DNA of 64,000 nucleotides from Massariosphaeria phaeospora (taxonomy: Eukaryota > Ascomycota > Dothideomycetes > Pleosporales). The first letter of the stretch is position 1; every line of letters begins with the position of its first letter. The translations under genes and the position numbers were made by a program. This document shows positions 21,397 through 32,917 of the stretch, piece by piece. Location of the stretch: positions 744,001-808,000 of the forward strand of contig JAADJZ010000016.1 in the NCBI GenBank assembly GCA_011032825.1. Reading direction: 5' to 3'. A model generated the notes under the pieces. That model worked only from the letters and a program-made list of their open reading frames with translations, ran no database searches and had not been told where the DNA came from.

Positions 21397-21399
21397 GAT

Positions 21400-21697
21400 T
21401 ACGTGCTAACTTAGACACGCCGTTACCGGTAGAAGGCCTTTCGCATAGTCACAAGTTACAAGTCTAGTCTATACGTAGATAGCAGTCCGTCTTTGCGAGC
21501 AAACACTATTTTTATTCGTCGTTAGCTTATGTGTTGTGCACTAAGTAAAGTAGTCTCTTCGAAAGCAAGCTATGCTAATAGGCTAGGCACATGTACGACT
21601 ATAAAAGTAAGCATATGTATTATAAAAATAAAAAACTAGCACACTATAGCTTAGTTTCTTTAGCTAGATCTTTAATTTGTTCTAAAGCACGCTTTTA

Positions 21698-21728
<31 letters not shown>

Positions 21729-22178
21729 ATTTTTTTTATTATCTCTATTATCTTTATTTCTAGCGAAAACGGCACTGTTCTTTAATAGAATGCTATATTC
21801 CTAAAGGCGTTTTCCAACTAAAATCTAAATAAGCTTTTTTTTTACAACTAGCGAAAAGCGTAGAATTACCTAATAAAGTTAAACATATCGTTTAATTTAA
21901 ATTCTAGAAAATAAAGTAGCTAACTATACTGTAGAAAAAGTTATATTTCTAAAAAGTACTAGCAAAACTACTACTATAATAGTTAAGCTAGTAGTACTTC
22001 TACTAAGCTATATCTTTACACGCTACTAAAACTAAACTACTAACTTATATTTGCATCTAAGCTTATTATAGCTACTAGCTATTCTTGTACCTATAGCACT
22101 ACGATTATTAACTTCTCTATTGCAAAAGTAATTAGAAAATGCAATTTAAAATATATACTTTCTAGTTACTATATAGAT
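21400..22178. other. A+T-rich block edge with a T-rich microsatellite (21,692-21,740)
   Basis: Composition drops to A+T-rich from about 21,420-21,540. A (TTTTTA)n-like run lies at 21,692-21,740. No gene or named element is recognised in the rest. Confidence 0.6.
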
Positions 22179-22910
22179 TACGCTAGCGAATAGGTAAAAA
22201 GTATTTATTATTAGGTATAAACTAGGTTAGAGTTGCATAAACCTAAAGTTAAAGTTAAGTTAAAGTAATTAAAGCGTAGGTTAAAGTTAGGTTATAGATA
22301 CTACTTTTAAGTTAATAAACCTATTATAACTAGCTATTATAATTATAAAAAGAAAATATATTAAAATATAAAATTATAGAGGTCTATGCTAATTTAATCT
22401 TAACTTATGCTATTTAGTTTTAGCGTAGGTATAAGTAAGCTAGTAAATAAGTAAAAGTTAAGTTAGAGTTAAGTTAGCTTACGTTAAACTTTAACTTAAC
22501 TTTAGCTTTAACTTGCGCTAGTTACTAAGCAGCTTAAGTTAAAGTTAAGTTAAAGTAGTTAAAGCTTAGAGTTGTAGTTGAGTTTTACATAATATTTACA
22601 ACTTATATTAACATTAAGTTTTCTATATATATTTATTACATTTATTTATTATAGTTTTTTAACTATTTAGGTAACTCTAACTTAACTTTTAACTTAAAGC
22701 TTTAACTACTCTAACTTAACTTCTACCTACGCTAGGTTAACTCTAACTTAACTTTAACTTAAAGTCTATGCAACCTATAACTTAACTTATACCTATTAAT
22801 AAGTACTTTTTACCTATTCGCTAGCGTAGGTATAAGTTAAGTTAGTACTAGAGTTTTACGTAAGCTAACTTAACTTTAACTTAATTTATACCTATTTACT
22901 ACTCTAGTAT
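22179..22910. mobile_element. MITE-like element of the hAT family, carrying a nested copy
   Basis: The left end TACGCTAGCGAATAGGT matches the hAT/MITE terminal repeat. The right end is degraded (cctatttactac..., about 22,891-22,910). The segment between is filled with GTTAAGTTAAAG motifs and is interrupted by the 393-bp copy at 22,436-22,828. The right boundary is approximate. Confidence 0.6.
22436..22828 (-). mobile_element. 393-bp MITE, second copy
   Basis: Same length as the copy at 7,614-8,006 and its reverse complement in content. A perfect 8-bp duplication GGTATAAG flanks it (22,428-22,435 and 22,829-22,836). Ends read TAAGCTAGTAAATAAG and (reverse complement) TACGCTAGCGAATAGG. Confidence 0.9.
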
Positions 22911-23262
22911 AAATAAAAAAAGTAATAATATTAAGTTAACTTTACTTTAAATTTAATAGCTTAAGTATGCATATTCGAAAGCTATAGTTAATAAGTAATT
23001 AACGCTATGCAACTTATAACAACGTACTATAGCAAAATAAATATTATTACTAAAAAAAAATTAAGCGTTTATTTCTAAACAATTTTATTTCTAGAAGTTG
23101 CGTTTTAGTTATTATAAGTAGTAAGCTGCAAACGCTTAGTTAAATTTTAACAAAACTTTTAATTATTAGCGAAAAAGCGTTTATTTTTAGAAATAAATAA
23201 AATTCTTGTTTTGCATAGCTATTCTAATTAGTTTTCTTCTTAGAAACAAGTGCGAATTAGAC

Positions 23263-23500
23263 TATCCTAGAAATAAATAGTCCTAGAAATTAAATAGTTC
23301 TAGAAATTAAATAGTTCTAGGAATTAAATAGTTCTAGGAATTAAATAGTTCTAGGAATTAAATAGTTCTAGGAATTAAACGATTCTAGGAATTAAACAGT
23401 TCTCGAAATTAAACGGTTCTAGAAATTAAACGATTCTAGGAATTAAATAGTTCTAGGAATTAAATAGTTCTAGAAATTATATAGTTCTAGAAATAAACGC
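23263..23500. repeat. 17-bp minisatellite, about 14 copies (AGGAATTAAATAGTTCT)
   Basis: Head-to-tail units of exactly 17 bp, differing by single bases (agaa/agga; atag/acga). Confidence 0.95.
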
Positions 23501-23640
23501 TTTACTTAATTTCTTAAACTATCTAATTTCTAGAACTATTTTTAAGCGCTAGAACTATACGCTGCTCTACTTAGCTAGTTAATTAATAAATAATTAACTA
23601 CTTAACACTTGTAATAATTACGTTTCTAGAAATAGTACAA

Positions 23641-23705
23641 AGAATTTAATAGTTAGTAGAATTTAAAAGTTAGTAGAATCTAAAAGTTAGTAGAATTAAA
23701 AGAAT
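23641..23705. repeat. 17-bp minisatellite, three to four copies (AGTTAGTAGAATTTAAA)
   Basis: Three clear units of 17 bp followed by a partial one. Confidence 0.85.
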
Positions 23706-23792
23706 TAAAGTTTATATAATTAAAAAGTTGCTATAATTTCATAAACTTTTAAATTTATGCAATTTCGCTATTATTACAACTAGTACTCTAAA

Positions 23793-24045
23793 TAAGCTAC
23801 TTAAAAAGTTAAGCTACTTAAAAAGTTAAGCTACTTAAAAAGTTAAGCTACTTAAAAAATTAAGCTGCTTAAAAAGTTAAGCTACTTAAAAAATTAAGCT
23901 GCTTAAAAAGTTAAGCTACTTAGAAAGTTAAGCTATTTAAAAAATTAAGTTGCTTAAAAAGTTAAGCTACTTAGAAAGTTAAGCTACTTAAAAAGTTAAG
24001 CTACTTAAAAAGTTAAGCTACTTAGAAAATTAAGCTCGCTTAAAT
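23793..24045. repeat. 17-bp minisatellite, about 15 copies (AGCTACTTAAAAAGTTA)
   Basis: Head-to-tail 17-bp units, with variants such as agctgcttaaaaagtta and agctacttagaaagtta. Confidence 0.95.
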
Positions 24046-24900
24046 AATAGGCTAGTTAAAAGCTATTAATAGCAAGAACTTAAAATAAGCGTTTTTTCTA
24101 TTATAAATATATTTCTATAGAATTTTTTTTAAAACTTTTAAGCTAAACTATATATAGTTTACAGAACTACAAAAAGCTAGTAATAGTATAATATTATTTT
24201 GCGTAAACTTTTAGCCTGCGAAATACTTTATTTTAAGCTAGTTACTAAAATAAAACTATGCAATACTTTTCTAAAAAGTAAAGAAATAGCCTATTAGAAC
24301 TAATTATATCTATTCTAAATAATAGATTTCTATACTTAGTAGTTTATTTACTAAAATATTTTTAGCTCTAAAATAAAAGAAATTAACGTAATAGTAAGCT
24401 AGCTAGCATCTTTTAGTTATAAACCTATAACTTAAGTAATTAATTACATCTAGCTACTTTTATTTTATATATACTAAAGTGCTATGCATGCTTTTTTACG
24501 TAAATAATTAAAGTTAACTTATAAAGTAAACTCTAATTTACATTCTAATAAGCTTTTTATTTTATTTTCTTTTCTAGCTAACTTCTAGAAAATTATTTTC
24601 TATATTTCTAAAAGTTTTTTGATATTATGTTAAAGTAGCTTTAAAAGCATACTAAAATAAGCTATTAAAAGAGTTAAGTTTTTTTTAATATTAAATACTT
24701 TACTGCGCTTTTTCTAACGTGTAGTAGAGTAATCTATTAGTTAGTTTTTATTATTTTTAAAGAATGCATTTAGTAACATAGCTATTTTAAGTCTTTAGGC
24801 GATTTAGTTAGAAAAGTAAATAAATAAGCTTAGTATTTACGTACTATTATAATAGGTTCTAAACGTAGCAATATAAAGCCTAATAAAATGTAATAGCAAA
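24046..24900. other. A+T-rich block, nothing recognised
   Basis: Strongly TpA-rich with stops in all frames on both strands. I could not connect it to a transposon family. Confidence 0.5.
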
Positions 24901-25398
24901 ACTTAACTATTTTTAGGCCTTTACTTACGTATTTAGAATAGCAGTATATTTATTAATAACTATACTAAAGCTTACGTATCTCGCGAGCTATGCTTACTAA
25001 TACGTAGGTTTCAAAACATTTTTCGCTTAAAACTAGTTTACATTTACTTTAAAGTAAGTTAATACTACTAAGTTTTTTATATTAATAGAAGTTGTATAAA
25101 AGCTTTTAAGAGTACTACTAGCTACTATTTCTTTTTATAGTTTTCTTTTTTCTTTTTCTATTTATATTCGTTAATAGCAGCTAATATTTTCGCTGCTAGC
25201 TAAGTAAACAATAGAGCTCTTTTAATTATGCATTAAACGAAAGAATTTGCTAATTAACTAGCTTGAATGCTTTAGAAGTGTACGTTTAGTAGATAAGTTA
25301 ATAGAGCTATTATTATTCTATTAGTAAACTTTGCGCTGTTTTTAAACGTATTAATAGATAATGTATACTAAACGTAGACTTTAATTTTACATGTAAGC
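24900..25398 (-). pseudogene. Possible distal part of the Fot1/pogo-type transposase, cut off by the hAT insertion
   Basis: On the minus strand a frame with only TAG/TAA interruptions runs from 25,390 towards 25,050 and ends in a lysine-rich stretch (KKKKENYKKK). If one copy of the presumed 8-bp target duplication is removed, it is in frame with the transposase relic ending at 31,401. Fot1-type proteins end in a Gln/Lys-rich tail, which fits. This is inference; the sequence itself is too altered for direct recognition. Confidence 0.35.
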
Positions 25399-25863
25399 TA
25401 CGCTAGCGAATAAGTAAAAAGTACTTATTAATAGGTATAGATTAGGTTATAAGTTGCACAAACTTTAAGTTAAAATTGAGTTATAGTTACTCTAGCGTAG
25501 GTAGAAGTTAAGTTAGAGTTATTAAAGCGTTAGGTTATAGTTTAGTTAGAGTAATCAAAGCTTAAAGTTAAAGTTAAGTTAAAAGTTACATTTAGGTTAT
25601 AGAGTTATGTGTTAGCTTAGAGAGTTGCTAAAGTTTAAAAAGTTATTACAGCTAGTTATTACATTTAAGAACGCGCAAATTGTATTTACGAAGTTTTGTT
25701 ATTACAGCTACTATTTACGTACAAGAACACAAGTAGAGTAAAAAAAGTTGTATTACTACAGATATTAATTACGGTAGCGTAGAAGTCAAGCGCGCTTTTG
25801 TAGCAAAAGTAGCGAATTTTTTTCTTTTAAATTATTATCTAACAGAGTTATTCTTAATCGTAA

Positions 25864-25985
25864 AGGCCTAGATATAAGCTTAGATGTAGGCCTAAATAAC
25901 AAGCTAGGTATAAGCCTAGATATTAGCCTAAGTATTAACCTAGATAACGAGCTAAGTATAGGCGTAGATATAGGCCTAGAAGTAA
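25864..25985 (-). repeat. 12-bp tandem repeat inside the hAT element (right copy)
   Basis: About ten units such as taggcctagata, the reverse complement of the array at 8,763-8,890. Confidence 0.8.
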
Positions 25986-26088
25986 AGTCTACATACTACG
26001 CTTAAAAGTTAAGTAGGTTATTAATCTCGTTACATAGTAGTTCTTTATTATTTGCTTTTGCAAACTAAAAAACGCTGTTCTATTCTTT

Positions 26089-28238
26089 TTCTTAAGCAAT
26101 ACAGTTTTTTAATATTATAATTCGCTAAATCGTTTAGGCAGCAAGTTAGTGCTTTTTATTGCTAATAACATTTTTAGCAACGTTAAATTCGCGCTTGACT
26201 CTAACTTAAGCAATTTGTACTGCAAGTATATTTTTTGCAACTTGTAATAAGCGTAGATACGTTTCTTTATTTACTTGCTACTATTTAAGAATATTAAAAA
26301 AAGCACTAGCGCGTACGCAAGCAATGCTTAGATAAGCTTTTCTTTTTTAGCAAGTTAAGCTCTTTTCTTTTTCTATTTTGTCTAGGTTAATAGATGAAAA
26401 ACTGCTTGGCAGCAACTAAAGCAAAAGCTTTAGTCTTTAAAACTATTTACTACTTTAGAGTCTAGTTGTATAAAACAAAAAAATAAAAGTAAAAGCAAAG
26501 CAAGTATTGTTGTTATAGCAATTAAAGTAATTAAAAAACTCTTCGTAGTAAGTGTGCTTGTTTTGATTATTTTAAGTTTCGTTTTAAATGCGTAGTTAGC
26601 ATATAACTGTAATAAGTAACTGTAATAACTATATCTCGTACGCCGTAAGCTTTTAGCTAAAGTCTAAAATAGTAGTATAATTAAATAAAAACTTTCGTTT
26701 ATCGCTAGTTCTTTTATAATACTTGCTAAGTTTAGCTTTTTTTTTATCTGCAGCAGCTCGTACAACTATAAGCTACTTAAAAGTATTTTAATTTTTTATG
26801 TCGTTGTTAAGTTCGTCCTGCATACTATTTAGAAAGTTGAAAAAATAGTTGTATATAAGCTAGATATACTAGACTTGTAGCTTATAGTTTTTACTTAAGA
26901 AATTTGTTGCGTTTTTAAAGTTTTTAAGCATATTAGTAATTAACTTTAAGTAGTGCTATTTGTCTACTGTTAATTTTAGTTGCCTAAAGTCGTAGAAGTT
27001 TACTTTTGCTATATTTTTATTATCTAGAATACTGCTTATACTAATTGTTATTTTAAGTGCAATTTCTTTTACTAGCTATTTGTTAATAAATTTTTAAATT
27101 TTAATTGCGCGCTTGTACATATTGTAAGTTAAATTCTATTATATTTTAACGTTGCGAATAATAGACATTTGTTGTTTTAGTAGCAAGTGTAGTTGCGTAG
27201 CAATAAACCGCTTGTATTGTTAAAACAACAAATTAATTGCTATGCAAATAGCTAAAAGCTAGGTGTGTATTAAGTTGTAATAAAAGTATGTAATAACGCA
27301 CTGTATACTTTGTAAAAAAAGTTTAAAACAAAGATATTTGCTTGCACGTCGCTTAAATAGCGTCTTTGTAGTATTTTTTTTAGTTTAACGTTAGCACTTA
27401 CTAATGCTGCAAGCTTAAAGTATAAAATAATATTTTAAACAACAAAGTTAATAATGTAAGCAAGATACAAAATTAAGTTTTTTAATAAGCTCTAAAGTAT
27501 GTTCTTTGCTTCTAGTTGCTATTTAATAACACAACTAAGCGTTTTGTTTTTTTTAGCATTATTTGTAGTAATTGCTAGAAAGCGTAATTTAATGCTAGTG
27601 TTTAAGAGTACTTGTAGTATATTAGTAGCTGCAGCAGCACTAGTATGTCTTTCGCATAAAAAAACAAAATTTAGCAACTTTTTTTAAAGCTACTAGTTGC
27701 AGTTAACGTAGTATTCTTTAACTACAAAAAAACTAAAATAATTAGAAGCAAACTACTTATCTATCGCAATTGAGATTTTAGTTAACTAGCTAATGTTATT
27801 AAAAAGTAATGCTTTAGCTTTTTTAAATCGCTTATAGAACATTCTTTAAAATTTAAATTAACTAATACTTAGAATATTAGGTTGAAGAAATTGAAGAAAT
27901 TGCTAGAATAAAGGCTGCTTAATTGTTTAAAAAAACTAGTTGCTATATATAACTACTCGTACTAGTTTCTATTTAAAAGCCTAAGTTGAATATAGTAGTA
28001 CAATAGTAGTAAATTAAAGTTAACGTAGTACTAGCTGTAGACGAAGTTAAGAGTAAATACAAGTAAGCGTTTTTTAACAGGTTCTAGATTCAAAGTAGTT
28101 AAGTAAGTGTTTAGTTTTGATAGTTTTAACTGCTAGGTGCTAAAGAGCAAAGCTGCAATTATAGCAGAATACGTAGAAGTAGCTATTACTAGAATTAGCA
28201 GCTTTTTTAAACTATAGCTATATCTAACTAGTGCGTAC
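26089..28238 (-). pseudogene. hAT transposase relic, right copy, without the MITE
   Basis: It is the inverted counterpart of the left relic: the catalytic-domain block lies at about 27,490-27,780 and the dimerisation block at about 26,100-26,285. The frame is broken by the same kinds of stop. Limits are transferred from the left copy and are approximate. Confidence 0.8.
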
Positions 28239-28832
28239 AGCAAAGTTTTATCGCGAATTTGCTATTTCTAGGTTTAAAGCCTACTTAGTAGAACTCTACT
28301 ACATTTTTTACGCAGTTACTACTGCTTCTTGTTCTGTATTATCTTTAATATGCGTAAAACAATATTTTACTAAATAAAGTTTATTCTTTTCTCTTTTTTA
28401 AACGAATTGCTTAGCGTTAAATTTAAATAAACAAATAAGTAGCGAAAGTTTTGCTATGTTTATAACAAAAAGTATAGTACAAAAGCGCAAGTACTGTAAT
28501 AATAAACTGTAATAATTAGTATTAAAGTAGATTAAAGATAAAGAATAAGTACATTGCTAAAAGAGAATACGCAGATTGTTAAAAGAAAACAGAACATGCT
28601 TTTCTGCTTGCGAAATATTGCTAACGTTTAAGCGCAAAAGCTAAAGCAGTAATGCAACTAAAATTAGAGCTAAAATTAAAGCTGCAGTAGTAGCGCTTTA
28701 ATTTTACAGTTCTAATTAAGTTATACTTGCTAATTTGTTAATCGCAATGTTATGCACGTTTTAGGCCGCGTTATAAATAGTAGATACTAGCTATGTTTAT
28801 GCTAGCAACGTTTTAATTTACATATAAAAGTA

Positions 28833-29898
28833 GAAAGCCTTAAGTCTACGCTTTTTTATAAGCGTTACTATTGTTAAAGAAACTTTTTTAATTTAAATAC
28901 TCTACTAACTTAGTTTGCTCTACTACTTTAGTCTGCTTTACTACTTTATCTACTACTTTATTTTACTCTTTATTTTTATTTTTATTCTTAACTTTTTCTT
29001 TATTTTTACTAGAAAACTTGTTTGCTTCTGCTAACGCTTTTTTCTACTAATCTTTTGTTTTATATTTGTTTTTATACTTATTGTAGAACGCATTAATTTC
29101 TAAGTTGCTACTTGCTTCTTTTTTACACTTATTAATTGTAAGCGCTAGAATATACGAGCTGTTGATATTTTTATAAGCATTGTTGCTATTAACGCGTAGT
29201 TTAAAAAAAAGCGTAAGCTTGCGTAAGCTAGTGCAGTTAGTATAGGTATGTAATAAACTGCTATAATAACTTACTTTTAGTCTTTAGCAGTTACTAGTGT
29301 TAGATTCTCTAAAGTCAACGTTTTTACAAACTCTTGCTAATCTATTTTAGCTTTCTCGTTTTTAAACGAATTATTCTTTAACTTAGCTAATTTGTCTAAG
29401 TAGATACGTTGCATAATTCTATTAGTAGCCTCGCTAGCACCAAATATTCGCGACATTAGCTAATTTTTAATTTTCTTTTTGTTTTCTAGTGCTTTGGCAA
29501 TTTGTTTAAGAATGTTTTTATACTATTAAAAGTTAACATCGTAATAAATACAAGCTTACTTTTTATAAGCAAGGCTAAGTTTTGCTTAAAACTACTTAAC
29601 TACGTATTGTAAGTACAATAACGTAATAAACTAATGTAGTAACTTACTACTTTTTTATGCGCAGTAGCGTTGCTTATCTAAAAGCTTAAGTTTAGTTGCT
29701 AACTACTTTTTCTAGTCGTGCGTAGACAACGCAGTAAACTTCTTTTTCGCCTTAAGCTTTTTTTTAAGCTAGTATTTTGCTTGCTAATTTTCTGCACTAG
29801 CATTTGCAATTGCTTTTCTTTTAGCACTTAAGTAAGCTGTTTGATTTCTCTAAGCAGTTGCGCAAGTAGTATTGCTTAATTAACTCTTAAACAGTAGC
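28833..29898 (-). pseudogene. Unidentified lysine-rich cargo reading frame (right copy)
   Basis: The inverted counterpart of 4,440-5,505, with the same lysine-rich C-terminal repeats (about 28,900-29,030) and intron-like GTAAGTTATTA starts. Family unknown. Confidence 0.4.
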
Positions 29899-30453
29899 TT
29901 GTAATGTGTAGAGCACTTTTTTTGTAATCTAACGCAACTGCGATTTGCTAGTACGCTAAGAACTTTGTGCTCTTTAGATTTAAAGCTTTAGATCTATTAG
30001 TAGATACTGTAATAAACTTCTGTAATAATTACATTTGTAAGCGCTTTTTACTCTACTAGCTTAAACTTAGTTAAAACTTTAATCTCGTAAAGCAAAAGCA
30101 ACTTATTATTAACTTCGTAGTTTATTTTGTTGTTAAGCTTCTGCTTAATTGCGGCTATTGTATTTGTAATAAATGTAGGTAATAATAAAGCTAGTTGTAG
30201 TACGTAGGTAAGTAGAAGTAGAAAGTAAAGTAGCAAAAAGTTAGGTAGCAGATTTACAAGCTAGATTTTGTGTAGAGTAGCTTGTGCGCTGCTACAAAAG
30301 CTACAGCTTTAGCTAGCACTTTGCTGCTAGCTACTTAAAACACGCACTTTTACTACAGCCTTTGCAGCTTTCTTACCTATCGTAATTATTACAAATAATT
30401 ATTACAACTTTTTACTTTTTACACTACACTTACTACGCAGCAATTCTTCTGCA

Positions 30454-31006
30454 ATAGCTTGCACTAAGCAAACTAACTACTACTACTTTGCTACTAGTAG
30501 CAAGGTTTTGCAAAAGCTTTTTGTAGCAAAAGTAGCTTGCAAATCTAGCAATCTATACAAGAACAAAAAGAAACTAACAATAAGTAGTGTAAAAAAGCTT
30601 TATTGCTAAAAGCAAAAAAGTAAGTTATTATAGCAGTTAATTGCAGCTTAATTTTTAACAACATGCAGCTATTGCGTTGCGCGAAATTCAACGATACTAG
30701 AAATCAACTAAGCTCTTTATGCGCAAACTGCTATTTAGTTAGCTAGTTCGCAAAATTGCGCAAGAGTTTAAGCCTAATCTACGCTTCTAAGCTAGTGCAA
30801 TTAAAGCTATACAAAAAGTAACAAAAGCTTTTCTAATTAGTATCTTTAAAAGTATAGCTTTTTACTTGTTGCTAGATGCAAGGCTAACTTTAACAAATAC
30901 CAATATTAACGCTATACACGCGAAACGAGTAACAATTAACACAAGAAATATAAATCTAGCATAAAAATACTACAAGAAGTACAAGAAAAGTTCGCAGCAA
31001 ACGTAA
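30454..31006 (+). pseudogene. Histone H3 gene relic carried inside the hAT element (right copy)
   Basis: Exons 30,454-30,619, 30,669-30,851 and 30,897-31,006 have exactly the lengths (166, 183, 110 nt) of the left copy; introns are 49 and 45 nt. The second intron keeps a CTAAC branch motif, and its acceptor reads CAA here but TAG in the left copy, so the ancestral acceptor was CAG. The start also reads ATA-GCT-TGC-ACT-AAG-CAA-ACT. Some residues are less damaged here (RY-KSTKLFMRKL, QEFKPNLRF), others more (VACKSS for VARKSS). Both copies share the ATA start, the R2C change, the missing K9 segment and three stop codons. So part of the damage may predate the duplication, or RIP hit the same sites twice. 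Confidence 0.9.
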
Positions 31007-31400
31007 AAGCTAAAGTTTAGTTGCTACTTATTCTAGCAGTATAAAGCTATAATAATTTTAAATTTTCTAGCAATACCTAGCGTAGACGTTGCTTTGTACT
31101 TAGCTATTAAAATGCAACTAATCTTACGCTGTAATAACAATTTGTAATAAACTTAAGCAACTTGTACTTTGCTAACGTTAAAATACAATATGTAAACTTT
31201 AAATATAACAACTTAACTATAACTCAACTATAACCTAAAGCCTATGCGAGATAACTTAACTTTAACCTAAAGTTTATGCAACTCAACTCAACTATAATCT
31301 TGTACTAGCGTTGAAAGATTAAGTATATAAATAGAGTTAAGTTAGAGTTATAAAAAAAGCAACTTAACTTTAACTCAACTTCTACTTATTCGCTAGCCTA

Positions 31401-32679
31401 GCGAGAACACTGTTTTGAAATTAAACAACGACTTATTAGCAGCTGCGCGTAGAAAACAATTGGCTTTACGCTAGCTAAGCTTAGGCTTGTTTGCAAGCTT
31501 GTTTAGTAGCTTATTTAAAAAGCGCTTTATAACTCTCTTTCGATTCATAGACTATATACTAGTAGCAGCAAAAAACTGCAAAATTGTTCGCTTTTTAAAG
31601 CTCGCATGCTAGGCGTCCTAAAACAACAAAAAGAAGTTGCTTTTTTTAATTAAAACTAGCTTTTAGCTGCGCTAGGTGTATTCTGCAAGCTTTTTAGAGT
31701 AAGTTTTACTTAGCAGCTTAAAGTAAACTATATCTAGCAGCTACAGCGTATAAGTACTATAAAGTAGAAATACAGTAACATAGATCTTGTAAGTAAAGTA
31801 GTAGTATAAAAAGTTCTTTGTAAAGTAGCTGCTATAGCCGTTAAAAATAAGTAAGCGCTAGTTTTTTTTATGCCGCGCTTTTTTCTTCGTGCAGCAGTTA
31901 AAAACCTGCTCTAACTAAGCTAATTCTACGTTGTTATTCGTCTATCTAGATAGTGTTAAAGCTACAAAAACGTTGTGTACGCTAGGCTTAATATCTACTA
32001 CTTATAACAATTGTAAAGTATAGTTTGCAAACTCGTAGATTAGGCTAAGCAGCAGCGCAGTTCTATTAGCGCAAACTGCAGCGACAGTTGTTATTCAAGT
32101 ACGCAAGCTATCTTGAAAAGCTGCAGTAACTTTACGCTTTTCTTATTGTGCTTTTGTAAAAGTTTTTTTTAATTGTCTAATTACACCTATTATAAAGCCT
32201 TTTTTGTCTATATTGTAGCTATTTTTAGGCAGAATTTTATGCTTCTCTATTTTGCTGTGTAGCAAGTTAAAGTATAGCTTGTACTTAATATATAAGTTAG
32301 CTATGTAGCGCGTAGCGTTCATAGCAGTAGTGTATTTTGAAATAAGCTCGTTCTTGTGTCAGTGCTTAAAGCGCGTTACTTAAGACTTAGAAACGCGTTC
32401 GTAGGCTATCGTAGAAGCGAAATTTTGTATTATAGCTCTTGTAGGTAGTAGCTTTTGCTTTGTTAAGTCTCTAATGTAGAGTACAAGCTTTTTCTCTTGT
32501 CGTAGCGTAAGTTTTTTCTAGTCAAAGTTTTTAGTAGTTCGCGAGCCCTAACGACCTTGGTGTCTTCGAGCTAAAGTATTTCTATCTACGCTGAACATGT
32601 CAGCATATTCTTAGTATACAAGATTATCTCTTAGCTTGCGCAAGTTAATTGCTGCAATCGCCTCCTCGATTAGAGTCAT
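31401..32679 (-). pseudogene. Fot1/pogo-type (Tc1-mariner) transposase relic, RIP-degraded
   Basis: From an ATG at 32,679 the minus strand reads EEAIAAINLRKL and NTLARRHQG (N-terminal HTH). The CENP-B-type HTH follows (KLTLRQEKKLVLYIRDL, then FASTIAYERV), then HKNELISKYTTAMN and YNIDKKGFIIGVI, where the DEKGF catalytic motif has Glu changed to Lys. The second catalytic block LIFNGYSSY has Asp changed to Asn. The end of the core reads STYTLQLLDIVYFKLLSK. About ten stops are TAG, TAA or TGA at Gln, Trp or Arg positions. The frame runs up to 31,401, where the hAT element begins, so the hAT insertion truncates it. Inactive. Confidence 0.9.
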
Positions 32680-32779
32680 ATTGAGAAAGTTATGGCGTGT
32701 TGAAGTTGGGGTGTAAGTCGCGTCGATTGAAAGTCGGCGGTCGGCACGCGACGCGGTCGGCACGTGCACGAACACGGTA

Positions 32780-32917
32780 TAGCTGCGAGTTTAGTTCGTT
32801 TTCCAACGAGAGTATTACATCATGTTCTTTACTCATGTCAAAGATGGAATCTTTATCAAGCTTTCCGAGTGCGCCGGAAATTACCACATGCAAGCGGCGA
32901 GAGCGACTTTTGTTCAT
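32780..32917 (-). CDS. Short reading frame next to the Fot1-like element, status unclear
   Basis: The minus strand starts at 32,917 with a basic MNKSRSRRLHVVISGALGKL and continues about 45 codons, up to a G+C-rich segment (about 32,735-32,780) that may belong to the transposon end. It could be the truncated end of a gene hit by the transposon or a chance frame. No family is recognised. Confidence 0.25.

Larger units (their letters stand above)
25399..31400 (-). mobile_element. hAT-type DNA transposon, right copy, inverted (about 6.0 kb)
   Basis: Ends read TACGCTAGCGAATAAGTA (left) and, reverse-complemented, TAGGCTAGCGAATAAGTA. Contents match the left copy in reverse order throughout. It lacks both the solo LTR and the MITE and so shows the intact structure. 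The flanking 8 bp (atgtaagc and gcgagaac) agree only if four transitions and one transversion are allowed. It is inserted in the Fot1-like relic. The two hAT copies differ largely by transitions, as seen in the paired 62-codon frames at 6,651-6,839 and 27,499-27,687, whose few amino-acid differences are all C/T or G/A changes. Confidence 0.85.

Noticed and set aside
23263..24045. A CRISPR-like array
   Set aside because: The units are contiguous without unique spacers and the genome is eukaryotic; these are minisatellites.
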